A stretch of 64,000 nt of DNA from Phormidesmis priestleyi BC1401 (GCF_001650195.1 NZ_LXYR01000013.1:1-64000), one strand, 5' to 3'; positions 34,503 through 44,771 are shown, counted from the stretch's first letter. Numbers and translations are program-made. The notes: a model not told the origin generated them from the letters alone.

Positions 34503-34781
34503 TTGATCTACTCTACTTTACTGGGGGTTGCGGCGATGGCACGCACGATCGAATGGTCGCCGCTGGTGGGCTTAACGATGAGTCTTTGCTGTTTATTTGC
34601 GGTGACGATCGGACGAACCGCCATCAAAAATCGCGGCACCGAACCCAAACTTCCCGTTAACCTCTCCCATCTCAACTATCCTGGAGGAAGAGCCTTACAT
34701 TTTTGGGGCTTCGATGAGTTAGGACACCTTTCATGCAGTCAAGCTGGCGCGCGGGTTCCTTATTTGGAATTCCTCTATTAA
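34503..34781 (+). CDS. psaK: PsaK-like photosystem I subunit, second half degenerate
   Basis: About 92 residues from a TTG at 34503 preceded by AGGAG; an upstream GTG at 34470 is less likely. The start IYSTLLGVAAMARTIEWSPL and the first membrane helix VGLTMSLCCLFAVTIGRTAI, followed by NRGTEPKLP, match PsaK, which binds the edge of the PSI core. PsaK proteins normally have a second helix with LLATTSFGHLLGAGVILGL. Here the sequence instead reads ALHFWGFDELGHLSCSQAGA and lacks any hydrophobic stretch. The end overlaps the site-2 protease start by 49 bp. It is probably a decayed copy or remnant; the symbol refers to the family. Confidence 0.5.
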   Translation: MIYSTLLGVAAMARTIEWSPLVGLTMSLCCLFAVTIGRTAIKNRGTEPKLPVNLSHLNYPGGRALHFWGFDELGHLSCSQAGARVPYLEFLY

Positions 34782-35950
34782 TCGATCCGTCTTGGTTTTT
34801 TGTGCTGGCTCTGATTACCCTGTCAGACGGCTCAGTGTTTCAGCAAAATCATCCTGAGTGGGGAACGACGATCGCGTGGGGCACTGGGCTACTGATGGCA
34901 TTGCTGTTGTTTGCCTCCGTGCTACTGCATGAGCTAGGTCATAGCTTGGTCGCAAAAATACAGGGCATTCAGGTCAAGTCGATTACGCTGTTCTTTTTTG
35001 GCGGCGTTGCAGCGATCGAGCAAGAACCCAAAACTCCTGGCAAAGCGTTTCAGGTCGCGATCGCGGGTCCGCTTGTCAGTCTCAGCCTATTTGTCCTGTT
35101 GAGCCTGCTGACCGTGGTTCTCCCGGTCAATAGCCCCGTGGAGGTGCTGACTCAGCGACTCGCAGCCATCAATTTAGTCTTGACGCTGTTTAACCTGATT
35201 CCGGGGTTGCCCCTGGATGGTGGACTGGTTTTGAAATCGATCGTCTGGAAGATCACCGGAAGTCACTCAAAAGGCGTTCACTGGGCGGCTAGATCGGGCA
35301 AAACGCTGGGCGGTTTAGCGATCGCGTTCGGAATTTTGGGCGTGTTTGGACGAGTGATTCCAACCTTTACGGGGCTTTATATGGCGCTAATTGGTTGGTT
35401 TATTTTGCGAAATGCCACCGCTTACGATCGTCTCACCGATCTGCAAGAAGTTCTTCTCAACCTCAAAGCTGACGACGCGATGACCCGTGAGTTTCGAGTG
35501 GTGGAGGCTAAATTAACGCTGCGTCAGTTTGCCGACGATTATTTGCTGAGTGCGACTCGTGCCCCAATTTATTTTGCGGCATCCGATGGGCGCTATCGCG
35601 GCATGGTCGAAGCTGATGCCCTGCAGGCGATCGAGCGTAGCCAGTGGGAAACACAAACTCTATCCAGCATTGTGAAACCGTTGTCTGAGATTCCCTCAGT
35701 TCAAGAAGCAGCGTCTTTAGTCGATGTGATCTACTTAATGGAAACGAAAGCGCTTCCTCGTGTGACAGTGTTGTCACCTGCCGGGGCGATCTCAGGCGTA
35801 ATCGATCGGGGAGATGTGGTGCGATCGCTCTCCAAAAAGATGAATTTGCCAATCTCTGACGCGGCGATTAAGCAAATTAAAGAAGAAGGAGCTTATCCGC
35901 TAGGGTTGCAGTTAGGCGAAGTCGCGAAGGCAGCGGTAGACTTCAGGTAG
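34733..35950 (+). CDS. Site-2 protease family (M50) intramembrane metalloprotease with CBS-like tail
   Basis: A 405-residue protein with about six membrane helices. The zinc site HELGHSLVAK (HExxH) lies in the third helix and the third ligand in LFNLIPGLPLDGGLVLKSI (PLDGG motif). AIAGPLVSLSLFVLLSLL is the conserved GP segment. The C-terminal ~170 residues (from about 245) hold a CBS-like pair (ADDAMTREFRVVEAK... and VTVLSPAGAISGVIDRGDVV), often sensing nucleotides. Such enzymes cleave membrane-bound regulators or signal peptides. The ATG at 34733 lies within the psaK-like frame, and the family start MQSSWRAGSLFGIPLLID supports it. Substrate unknown. Confidence 0.9.
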   Translation: MQSSWRAGSLFGIPLLIDPSWFFVLALITLSDGSVFQQNHPEWGTTIAWGTGLLMALLLFASVLLHELGHSLVAKIQGIQVKSITLFFFGGVAAIEQEPKTPGKAFQVAIAGPLVSLSLFVLLSLLTVVLPVNSPVEVLTQRLAAINLVLTLFNLIPGLPLDGGLVLKSIVWKITGSHSKGVHWAARSGKTLGGLAIAFGILGVFGRVIPTFTGLYMALIGWFILRNATAYDRLTDLQEVLLNLKADDAMTREFRVVEAKLTLRQFADDYLLSATRAPIYFAASDGRYRGMVEADALQAIERSQWETQTLSSIVKPLSEIPSVQEAASLVDVIYLMETKALPRVTVLSPAGAISGVIDRGDVVRSLSKKMNLPISDAAIKQIKEEGAYPLGLQLGEVAKAAVDFR

Positions 35951-35973
35951 ATAGAAAGACAGGAGAAAATAAC

Positions 35974-36974
35974 ATGGTGGCTCCTAAGACTTATCGAATT
36001 CTTGCGCTCAGTGGAGGTGGAGTGCGAGGCTTGGTAACAGCCGTTTGGCTAAACCGTCTTGAGCAGAAACTGGGTGCCCCGATCGGTCAATTTTTTGATC
36101 TGATTGCAGGCACGTCTGCCGGATCACTGACCGCTTGCGCCTTGGCATCTGGCATGAGAACCGAGGCGATCATAAGTCTCTACCGCGATCGCTCTCAAGA
36201 TATTTTCCGCTCCCACCTGCCCGACTGTGGAGTCGGTGGTTGCGGTTTTTTAGCCAGGGATTTGATGCGCCTCGCTATGATGCAAAAGGATTGGAATCGG
36301 TGTTGAGAGGCGTTTTTGGCGATCGGCGATTTGGAGAGTTGCAGGTGCCGACGCTGATCACAAGCTATAACCTGGAAAGTCGCGAGGCATTGGTGTTTAA
36401 AACGATGAAAACGTCCAATGACCCCGCAAACGACACCTACACAAAATATAATCACATTCCCATCTGGGAAATTTGTAAAGCATCGTCATCGGCTCCCGTC
36501 TATTTTCCGGCTCATTTGACTGAGATTGAGGGGCGACGGGTGCCGCTGATCGATGGCGGTGTGGTGGCAAATAATCCGACTGCGTGCGCGATCGCTGAGG
36601 CGGTGAGAATTAATGACTCTCAGCCCGACGCGCTCAAAATTGGACTCGATCAATTCATCGTTGCCTCGTTTGGCACGGGTGAACCCACTCGCTTGATTAG
36701 TCTGCAAAACTCCCAAACGTGGGGAGCCTTGGCATGGGTGTTGCCGTTAATTGATGTTTTGTTTGATGGCTCTGCCGATTCTGTAGACTACATTGCCCGT
36801 CAGATTCTAAGCGAGACAAAATACTTTCGATTTCAGACTCCGTTAGATAAAGCATTCGATAGCATCGATCGCTCTGACTCAGAGAATTTGAATGCACTAA
36901 TTCGAGTCGCTCAAGATTATTTAGCGAGAGAGGGAGATGCGTTGCTCGATAAGCTGGTTGCCGCAATTCAATAG
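35974..36974 (+). pseudogene. Patatin-like phospholipase, frameshifted
   Basis: The first frame (from 35974) has the patatin start YRILALSGGGVRGLVTAVWL and the nucleophile motif GTSAG, but ends at 36306 after foreign residues. The rest of the fold continues in another frame from about 36222: RLWSRWLRFFSQGFDAPRYD, then LQVPTLITSYNLESREALVF, SSSAPVYFPAHL and the catalytic Asp in LIDGGVVANNPTACA. Joined at the LP junction near 36215-36222, the protein would be about 333 residues, normal for a bacterial patatin acyl hydrolase. A one-base indel is implied. It is a real mutation or a sequencing error, since the rest is intact. It follows the site-2 protease by 23 bp. Confidence 0.85.
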
Positions 36975-36992
36975 TCTGGACAAAACTGGGAC

Positions 36993-37117
36993 AGTGCTGA
37001 ATAAAATTAATTACCCTCCCCCGCAGGAGAAGGGCGCTAGAAATCTTGTTCCCTCTCCTGCGGGAGAGGGCTAGGGTGAGGGCGACTTCATTGGGTCACA
37101 GCCAGATTCAGCAACAC
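36993..37117. mobile_element. MITE with TGCTGAAT ends and GAGAGGG core
   Basis: The left end is GTGCTGAATAAAATTAATTA and the right end, reverse-complemented, GGTGTTGCTGAATCTGGCTG. The core contains CCCGCAGGAGAAGGGCGC and CCCTCTCCTGCGGGAGAGGG. It belongs with the element at 45123 by its termini. It sits between the patatin pseudogene and the groES promoter. Confidence 0.65.
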
Positions 37118-37185
37118 CAAAATTAACATCAGTTCGGAAACCCGTACACCCAACAAAGTTGCATCTAGTGCGAACCTCCGCTAAA

Positions 37186-37212
37186 TTAGCACTCAGGAGC
37201 CGAGAGTGCTAA
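37186..37212. promoter_or_regulatory. CIRCE operator (HrcA binding site)
   Basis: A perfect TTAGCACTC-N9-GAGTGCTAA inverted repeat lies about 200 bp upstream of the groES ATG. CIRCE is the binding site of the HrcA repressor, so groESL should be heat-inducible by HrcA release. The sequence shortly after, TTGTAGACTG, may contain promoter elements. Confidence 0.95.
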
Positions 37213-37410
37213 CTCAGGCGCAAAGTCTTGTAGACTGAAGCAGTAAGGAAGAATGAGGGACAAATTAGATTTGTCGCTCATGACTGATTAGCAGGATTGA
37301 GTTTCTCAGGACAAATCGAAAAAGAATTCGTGACAGCCCTTTGGTTTCCTCCCTCATCCTTCTTCCTGATCCTTTTCCTGTTCCTCATCTAGATAGTTTG
37401 GAGAATTTTT

Positions 37411-37722
37411 ATGGCAGCCGTATCCCTAAGCGTGTCCACAGTTCAACCCTTGGGCGATCGCGTCTTTGTTAAAGTCAGCGCCGCTGAAGAAAAGACCGCA
37501 GGGGGCATCTTTCTGCCCGACAACGCAAAAGAAAAGCCCCAAGTTGGCGAGATCGCAGCGATCGGACCTGGCAAGCGCAACGACGATGGTTCTCGTCAAG
37601 ACCCAGAAGTCAAAATTGGTGACAAAGTTCTCTACTCAAAATATGCAGGCACCGACATCAAACTCGGCTCTGAAGAGTATGTTTTGTTGTCTGAGAAAGA
37701 CATCTTAGCGATCGTTCAGTAG
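37411..37722 (+). CDS. groES: Co-chaperonin GroES
   Basis: A 103-residue heptamer-forming lid of the GroEL chamber. It starts [20 protein letters not shown], with the mobile-loop region [19 protein letters not shown] and the conserved [16 protein letters not shown]. The C-terminal [20 protein letters not shown] and DILAIVQ are standard. A CIRCE operator precedes it and groEL follows after 68 bp, giving the usual groESL operon. Confidence 0.98.
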   Translation: MAAVSLSVSTVQPLGDRVFVKVSAAEEKTAGGIFLPDNAKEKPQVGEIAAIGPGKRNDDGSRQDPEVKIGDKVLYSKYAGTDIKLGSEEYVLLSEKDILAIVQ

Positions 37723-37748
37723 GTCTCACGTCGAGTCCTCACGTCTGA

Positions 37749-39428
<1,680 letters not shown>

Positions 39429-39481
39429 TCGCGCGCTGGGGACATTCGTTATATAATGTTCCCTTCTAAGAATCGTTAGCG

Positions 39482-39521
39482 GGGCGATCGTTCTCAAAAG
39501 AGAGCGATCGCCCTTTTGTTT
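39482..39521 (+). terminator. groESL terminator
   Basis: A strong hairpin GGGCGATCG/CGATCGCCC (39482-39490 with 39505-39513), extended by CTC/GAG and an A-rich loop, is followed by TTTTGTTT. It lies 54 bp past the groEL stop and its stem is built from HIP1-type CGATCG. Confidence 0.85.
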
Positions 39522-39544
39522 AATGTCGATTTTATACATGCAAT

Positions 39545-39706
39545 AGTTCTTGCGTTTACCCGATGGCGTGGAGACGTTCCATCGAAACGTTTCTACCAAG
39601 TACCGCGTTCAATATTAGAACGTGGCTCGATCGTGGATTTACCCAATCCCCGTAGAGACGTTTCGGTGGAACGTCTCATTTCCGTTTCGGTGGAATTTCT
39701 CATGTT
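39545..39706. repeat. GTAGAGACGTT hairpin repeats after groEL
   Basis: The left unit is TTTACCCGATGGCGTGGAGA plus CGTTCCATCGAAACGTTTCT. The right unit is GTAGAGACGTTTCGGTGGAA plus CGTCTC, followed by a partial third copy TTTCGGTGGAATTTCTC. The pattern matches the copies at 28290 and 33537 with more decay. It separates convergent genes. Confidence 0.65.
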
Positions 39707-39708
39707 CG

Positions 39709-40275
39709 TCAAGGTTCTACCTCTGACCAAAGGCGCTCTAACTGGCGTTGCCATGCGGCTAAGACTTCTTCTCGCGATCGCGTTCCCATTTCCATTTCGC
39801 CCATCATGCCTTCTTGATAGAAGCGATCGAGGGTTTGCATCGTCAATTCTAGCGATTGCCCCTGACGTTTTGCAGCTTGAATAATTTGACGAATTCGCTT
39901 TTCAGCAAAGGTGTTGAACCCGTCGTTAATGCCTAATTCATTTAGAGCAAGCAATCGTTGAATCGCGGCGGTGAAATCAGCGATCGTTAACCCTACCAAA
40001 CCGTGCTGAAAGACTCCCCACAACACGTCTTGATGCAGCGCATAGCGAACTTCTTGAGTCGTATCGAAGTTGGCTTCTAAGAATTCTTCTAGATAGGGTT
40101 GGGCTTCTTGCACCGGGGCGATCGGCACCAAAATTCTTAGCCAAGACTGATCATCTGAAAGCAACACCAACAGCCGAAAAGATTCAGTCTCTACCTGATA
40201 AGAATTAGTATCTAAGGTCTGAACCGATGCGCCAAATGAATCAGTCAATGTCTTGGCGATTTCTTCTGTAATCAT
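39709..40275 (-). CDS. YbjN-like conserved cyanobacterial protein
   Basis: A 188-residue soluble protein. The N-terminal ~130 residues have the alternating strands of the YbjN/type III chaperone-like fold: SYQVETESFRLLVLLS, WLRILVPIAPVQEAQPYL, ANFDTTQEVRYALHQDVLWG and GLVGLTIADFTAAIQRLLAL. The C-terminal helices (AEKRIRQIIQAAKRQGQS and MTLDRFYQEG-like region) are charged. From memory it is conserved next to unrelated genes in many cyanobacteria with no known function. No signal peptide or membrane segment is visible. Its start is followed upstream by a terminator of the DUF4912 gene. Confidence 0.55.
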   Translation of the reverse strand: MITEEIAKTLTDSFGASVQTLDTNSYQVETESFRLLVLLSDDQSWLRILVPIAPVQEAQPYLEEFLEANFDTTQEVRYALHQDVLWGVFQHGLVGLTIADFTAAIQRLLALNELGINDGFNTFAEKRIRQIIQAAKRQGQSLELTMQTLDRFYQEGMMGEMEMGTRSREEVLAAWQRQLERLWSEVEP

Positions 40276-40330
40276 GGTTTCTATAAAGTAGCTCCCTTCA
40301 CCCTACACCGTGAGTACGTCCGAAAAAAAT

Positions 40331-40355
40331 CCCCCGATCGACAGGCGATCGAGGG
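40331..40355 (-). terminator. Terminator of the DUF4912 gene
   Basis: CCCCCGATCG and CGATCGAGGG form a hairpin with a 5-base loop. On the minus strand it is followed by a run of seven T residues. It lies about 30 bp past the DUF4912 gene stop. Confidence 0.7.
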
Positions 40356-40385
40356 AAAACTAGGGAGATTATCGGGATGAAACGC

Positions 40386-41633
40386 TTAGACGAGCCATTC
40401 TTGAACGGCTTCCTCTTTAGTGTTGGTGCGACGGCTAGGAGTTTCGCGCTTAAAGTTCATATGGACTTCGCGAGTCTGTTCGCCATCGACTGCCACTGCC
40501 ATAATTGGGTAGTCAATCACTCCGTCTTGAAATGACATCTGAAACCGGAAGGTGCCATCAGGATTGAGCTTAATAGGCTGTCCTCCGATCGTCACCGTTG
40601 CATCGGGTTCGGTTGCGCCATAAACAATCAGTTCGGCATCCGCGACTAACCAAAACTGACGTGGACGAATCGGAGGTGCCGACGCGCCGAAGCCGATCCC
40701 CGACATGCCGACTCCTGACATCGTTAAGCCCGATGTCGTCGGAACTGCCCACATTCCTACACCAGACGGGAAGACATATGAGCTAATCGCCTCTTCGTGA
40801 ATAGGGGCTTGCTGCATCGAGCCGTAAAGTGAACCTGCGATACGCTGTGCCTCGGCGGTGTCTGCCATGCCAAAGATTTGGTCGTGGATGGGGTTGCCCG
40901 TGCCGCCATTGAGGGCAGTCGTCGTCGCTGCCATGCGCTGACTGGGAGGAACCAATTCCAAAACGGTTTGACCGCGCAGGTCTTCCTCCCAAGAGACGGT
41001 GACGAAGTGGTCTTCAACCCAGTCAGACGGGTAGACCGGAGGAACGCGAACTGGGGCAGACCGCGCCAACACGAGCCAGCGACCATCTGCACATCGATAG
41101 CCCATCTCAACCGTGTAGTCACGATCGCTGACGGGGATCGGCAAATACCATTCCCGCGCCAACTCATCGCAGGGATATTCTTGAACGCTGTGGGGACTTT
41201 GATAGTCGATGCTGATGTCGGTCACATCATAGAGGCGCAGCGCTAACTGTTGCCCCCCTTGACGACGCAAATCTTCTTTGTGCTCGTTGGGCACATCCCA
41301 GTAGGTATATGCCCACTGGGGATCGCGCGGCATAATCACGACGCGGCTTTCACCATAGCCTTCGGGAAGTTCAGCAAGGTCTGCGTCTACTGCTGCCAGT
41401 ACATCACCAGTCAGATCGCTCTGTCCAACATCAAATTTTGCTGCTTCCACTTCTTCTTGTGCCTCAGGTTTACGGGTTTGGTTGGCTGAGAGTCGGTTGC
41501 GTTGGATCACTTCGATCGCTGCTAAAAGCTGGTCTTTTCGCATCCGGCTATAGCGAGACACGCCATATTCACTCGCGACGCGTCGCAGTTGCCGAAGAGT
41601 CATTTCGTTTAACGGAGGACGTTCGGTTGCCAT
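40386..41633 (-). CDS. DUF4912 protein with Rho-N/SAP-like N-terminus
   Basis: About 415 residues from ATG 41633 (MATERPPLNEM); an ATG at 41648 adds five. The N-terminal 45 residues, MTLRQLRRVASEYGVSRYSR and MRKDQLLAAIEVIQ, resemble a Rho N-terminal/SAP-like helical domain that binds nucleic acids. From about 100 the DUF4912 domain appears: VVIMPRDPQWAYTYWDVP, then LALRLYDVTDISID, REWYLPIPVSDRDYTVEMGY and RWLVLARSAPVRVPP. A Gly/Met-rich linker leads to a second Ig-like part with RQFWLVADAELIVYGATEPD. Members also occur in Firmicutes next to glycan genes. Function unknown; cytoplasmic. Confidence 0.8.
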   Translation of the reverse strand: MATERPPLNEMTLRQLRRVASEYGVSRYSRMRKDQLLAAIEVIQRNRLSANQTRKPEAQEEVEAAKFDVGQSDLTGDVLAAVDADLAELPEGYGESRVVIMPRDPQWAYTYWDVPNEHKEDLRRQGGQQLALRLYDVTDISIDYQSPHSVQEYPCDELAREWYLPIPVSDRDYTVEMGYRCADGRWLVLARSAPVRVPPVYPSDWVEDHFVTVSWEEDLRGQTVLELVPPSQRMAATTTALNGGTGNPIHDQIFGMADTAEAQRIAGSLYGSMQQAPIHEEAISSYVFPSGVGMWAVPTTSGLTMSGVGMSGIGFGASAPPIRPRQFWLVADAELIVYGATEPDATVTIGGQPIKLNPDGTFRFQMSFQDGVIDYPIMAVAVDGEQTREVHMNFKRETPSRRTNTKEEAVQEWLV

Positions 41634-41988
41634 AAAAACAAGCTCCAATCATGCAAACGGATTCTTTCTGAATAGCGAAATTGTTTAAGTTTATTTTTGT
41701 TAACAATGGGGGATCGCTTGCCCTTCTAAATGTTGCAGAAAGGACATCTTTTGGTCAAGGATTGAAACGGTTGAATTTATTGACGATCAACGAAGTTATA
41801 AGCAATTCGGGGATCATAATGTCACAAAACAATGACATTTGTTTTGGTCGGGGATCGAATTATTCAAGGTTTAGAGTACAAAGATCCCGAAAGAAATCTA
41901 AATGTCACCTTTTCTTGACTTAAGCGCACAGGGTGAATAATCAGGAACTCGATCGTTTCCTGTAGACTGCTGTAAAGTCCGATTTCCG
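41634..41988. other. 355-bp divergent intergenic region with operator-like repeats
   Basis: It separates the DUF4912 gene (minus) from the DUF2993 gene (plus). An inverted repeat AATGTCA-N8-TGACATT lies at 41818-41839, and another AATGTCACC at about 41901. GGGGATC occurs three times (near 41710, 41810 and 41850). A short open frame at 41681-41923 is compositionally unconvincing. The promoters of both genes must lie here. Confidence 0.5.
41818..41839. promoter_or_regulatory. AATGTCA-N8-TGACATT inverted repeat
   Basis: A perfect 7-bp inverted repeat with an 8-base A-rich spacer, in the shared upstream region of two divergent genes. Its size suits a dimeric repressor, but no known consensus is matched. 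Confidence 0.35.
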
Positions 41989-42783
41989 GTGTGTATGGAT
42001 TCTTCTAAGTCTGATGTCTGGGATAGCGATGCTGAGACGCGAGAAAGTCGGCCCGATCGCTTATCAAAACACGGTTTGATTCGTAAGGGATTAGCCCCGG
42101 CTGTGGGGTTATGGCTACGATCGCAAGTCGAGCACATCAAAGATCTGGAGGTTGAAATTGAAGCGGGCGATCGTCAGATTCTGTCAGGCTGCATTCCGCA
42201 GGTCAGAATTTCTGCGCGAAAAGCGGTCTATCAAGGGCTGCACCTGAGCCAGGTTCGAGTGATTGGGCAAAATATTCGCATCAATTTGGGGCAAGTCTTG
42301 AGAGGAAAGCCGCTACGAGTGCTAGAACCGATTCGCGTCGAGGGAACGGTTCTGCTGCAACAAGCTGACCTGAACGCGTCTCTCACAGCGCCTTTGCTGG
42401 CAAATGGCGTAACCGAGTTTTTGTTGACGCTCTTGAGCGCGAGCGACCTGGGCGAATTGCCGTCGGAATCCGATCCCCGGCTGAATTTACAACATCTTCA
42501 AATCATATTAGATGAGGGTTTAGTGACATTAAGTGCGTCGCTGATTTCAGTAACTGGTGATGCAACGGCGATCGCTATCCGAACTGGGTTTGAGTTAGCC
42601 AGCCCTCACGAGCTAAGGCTGGTCAATCCTCAGTGGCTGCCCCACGCCACCGCCAAGCGCTGCTTGCCCTTGAGCGACCTCAACGGCTACACGTTTGACC
42701 TGGGAGCAGATACCCAGATTGAGCGACTCAATTTAGAACTGGGACAGATTACCTGTCATGCCAAGCTGTTGGTGAGTCCTTAA
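41989..42783 (+). CDS. DUF2993 (LmeA-like) protein
   Basis: A 264-residue protein with no signal peptide. Characteristic DUF2993 elements are IEAGDRQILSGCIPQVRISA, AVYQGLHLSQVRVIGQNIRI and VRGTVLLQQADLNASLTA-like strand-turn blocks (here VEGTVLLQQADLNASLTAPL). The fold is probably an elongated lipid-binding tube, as in mycobacterial LmeA, which acts on lipoarabinomannan precursors. Cyanobacterial members are widespread and unstudied. The C-terminal LNLELGQITCHAKLLVSP is typical. A MITE follows the stop codon immediately. Confidence 0.78.
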   Translation: MCMDSSKSDVWDSDAETRESRPDRLSKHGLIRKGLAPAVGLWLRSQVEHIKDLEVEIEAGDRQILSGCIPQVRISARKAVYQGLHLSQVRVIGQNIRINLGQVLRGKPLRVLEPIRVEGTVLLQQADLNASLTAPLLANGVTEFLLTLLSASDLGELPSESDPRLNLQHLQIILDEGLVTLSASLISVTGDATAIAIRTGFELASPHELRLVNPQWLPHATAKRCLPLSDLNGYTFDLGADTQIERLNLELGQITCHAKLLVSP

Positions 42784-42920
42784 ACTTCTTGCAGTCCGAA
42801 GCTGCCCTCATCCCCCAACCCCTTCTCCCAAGCTGGGAGAAGGGGAGCCAGATTTCAAAGTCCCTCTCCCAAGTTTGGGAGAGGGATTTAGGGTGAGGGG
42901 CAGGGACTTTTGCAAGAGGT
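42784..42920. mobile_element. MITE with CTTGCA-type ends and GAGAGGG core
   Basis: The left end is ACTTCTTGCAGTCC and the right end GACTTTTGCAAGAGGT, inverted copies (ACYTCTTGCARAAGTC). The core is CCTTCTCCCAAGCTGGGAGA with AGG, and CCCTCTCCCAAGTTTGGGAG with AGGG. It lies between the DUF2993 stop and the cdsA stop codon. Confidence 0.65.
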
Positions 42921-42927
42921 CTCTTGA

Positions 42928-43797
42928 TTATTTGGGCAATAACGGCAGTACGAGCGTCACAAAGTAATAGACAAGCGGAGCCGTAAACACATAGCTGTCT
43001 GCCCGATCGAGAATTCCCCCATGACCCGGAATTAGCTGTCCCGAATCTTTGACTCCGGCATCGCGCTTCATCATCGACTCGGTTAAATCGCCCAGCAGAC
43101 TGGCAACGCCGATCAGCAGACCGAGGGCAACTCCGGCGATCGGCCACCCTGACCAATTGAGATACCACGAGCCAAGAACGGCAACCGCGACACTCGCCGC
43201 CACCCCAAACACGGCACCTTCAACCGTTTTTTTGGGGCTGATGTCTGAGAGCCGAGTTCGCCCGATCCAGCGTCCGATCGTGTAAGCGCCAATATCCGCT
43301 GCCCAAATGCAGAGAAAGGCTAGTAGCGTATTGGTCAGCCCGATCGGAAGCTGATCTAAGCCTTGCCAGGAAGTGGTCCAAAAGCCGTTGAAGGGCAGAT
43401 TGCTGACTTCGGCTTGACCTAAAAATCGCAGACGAATCCAATAACTGGGCAGATAGCCGCCGTAAAATAAGCCCATGATCGAAGCCGAGATGTCGGCGAT
43501 CGTGGCAAATTTGGGCTGAAACAGCAGATAAAAACAGATGAACGTCCCGGCGACGGGAAAAATCGCATCTGCCATCGGGGGCGAAATGTTAGACACCACT
43601 AACAGAATTTGACTCACTACCAGCGTTGTTTTCCCGGCTGGGGCAAACCCTTTAGCGCGGGCAAGCTGAAAATATTCCATCTGCCCCAAGTAGACAATGA
43701 TGCAAAAACCAGCCGTAAAGTACCATCCGCCCAGCAACATCATGCCTAGCGCAAGGGCGATCGCGACAATTCCACTACCGATTCGAGACCAAGGCAT
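42928..43797 (-). CDS. cdsA: Phosphatidate cytidylyltransferase
   Basis: A 289-residue integral membrane enzyme making CDP-diacylglycerol from phosphatidate and CTP, the branch point for phosphatidylglycerol. About eight helices, beginning GSGIVAIALALGMMLLGGWY, are visible. The family signature near the C-terminus reads SMMKRDAGVKDSGQLIPGHG followed by GILDRADSYVF, with the metal-binding Asp residues. FGVAASVAVAVLGSWYLNW and DIGAYTIGRWIGRTRLSDIS are other conserved blocks. It lies downstream of cbiT on the same strand with a 149-bp gap. Confidence 0.94.
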   Translation of the reverse strand: MPWSRIGSGIVAIALALGMMLLGGWYFTAGFCIIVYLGQMEYFQLARAKGFAPAGKTTLVVSQILLVVSNISPPMADAIFPVAGTFICFYLLFQPKFATIADISASIMGLFYGGYLPSYWIRLRFLGQAEVSNLPFNGFWTTSWQGLDQLPIGLTNTLLAFLCIWAADIGAYTIGRWIGRTRLSDISPKKTVEGAVFGVAASVAVAVLGSWYLNWSGWPIAGVALGLLIGVASLLGDLTESMMKRDAGVKDSGQLIPGHGGILDRADSYVFTAPLVYYFVTLVLPLLPK

Positions 43798-43946
43798 AGC
43801 ACTAATGTTGGATGAAGATGACTCAGTGGAGCGGTTTAGAAATGCGTCTTCTCAGCCCTCGATCGCGTCAGGCAAAGGTTAAGAAAGTTAAGCCGTGCTT
43901 TGCAACACTTTAACGGAGAACGGGCGGCGGGTGAAGGATTTTTGGG

Positions 43947-44546
43947 TCAGAGCTTTTCGCCGCTCAACACAAAAATCGGATCGACTGCCGCAAAAATTTG
44001 ATTGGTGCCGCGTGTCTCAAGACGGTTGACGGCAGATTGCACCACTTCAATATTACGGGCTTGAAGCTCGGCAAGACTCTCTGAAATTTGATAGAGCGTT
44101 TCTAAACTGGTAGCCGTTGCCACCACTCGCCCCTGAGGTTGCAGGTGTTGCCAGACTTCTTTGAGGATGGCTTTCACCGATCGTCCGCCTTCGATGCAAA
44201 CCCGATCGGGGCGAGGCGCTAATCCCTTCAGACAGTCTGGGGCACTGCCCTCAATGATTTCGACGTTTTTGACTCCAAAGCGATCGCAGTTGCGACGAAT
44301 CAAACTGGCGACTTCTTCATCGCGCTCGATCGCAATTATTCGTCCTCCCGGACACAGTAAGCCTGCCTCAACGGGAATCGTCCCAGTCCCTGCGCCGATG
44401 TCCCATAGCACCGAATCGCTTTTTAGCCGCAGATGAGAAAGCAGCAATAACCGAACTTCTCGCTGACTCATCGGAATTCCGGGCAAACTCTCAAACAAGT
44501 CGTCGGGAATGCCGGGAGTCACGTAAGACCAGAGAGGAGACGGCAT
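43947..44546 (-). CDS. cbiT: Precorrin-6B C15-methyltransferase/decarboxylase, CbiT type
   Basis: A 199-residue SAM-dependent methyltransferase of corrin-ring synthesis. The start PLWSYVTPGIPDDLFESLPG and IPMSQREVRLLLLSHLRL is typical of CbiT. The SAM site is VLWDIGAGTGTIPVEAGLLC, followed by IIAIERDEEVASLIRRNCDR and VEIIEGSAPDCLKGL. CIEGGRSVKAILKEVWQHL and GRVVATATSLETLYQ complete the fold. The CbiE half, often fused as CobL, is not present here. Its upstream neighbour on the strand is a decayed gene. Confidence 0.9.
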   Translation of the reverse strand: MPSPLWSYVTPGIPDDLFESLPGIPMSQREVRLLLLSHLRLKSDSVLWDIGAGTGTIPVEAGLLCPGGRIIAIERDEEVASLIRRNCDRFGVKNVEIIEGSAPDCLKGLAPRPDRVCIEGGRSVKAILKEVWQHLQPQGRVVATATSLETLYQISESLAELQARNIEVVQSAVNRLETRGTNQIFAAVDPIFVLSGEKL

Positions 44547-44771
44547 AAGCGGGAGGAATGGAGAGTGATGAGTTCATCCTAATTCTGACGCGAATTCGTC
44601 GAGTTCACGTTAATAGACTCGCGGTTCACTCGATCGGGCTTCGACTTTGCTTAGTTCTCAATGGGTCGATCGTGGGTTGAGCGAAGCTGACACTCACAGA
44701 CGACGCAGCGAGGAATTCTGGCGTGGCTGAATTGTGCATCGAGTGCGGGTACAACTGCCTGGGAGTCGCTC
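44547..44771. other. Upstream region of cbiT
   Basis: This 225-bp stretch holds the cbiT promoter region and the end of the heptad-repeat remnant. GGCGTGGCTGAATTG at 44721-44735 is one mismatch from the TGCTGAAT-type MITE terminus and may be a stranded end. Nothing else is recognisable. Confidence 0.4.

Noticed and set aside
41681-41923. 80-residue open frame upstream of DUF2993
   Set aside because: Unusual composition, no Shine-Dalgarno site, and overlaps the operator-like repeats.
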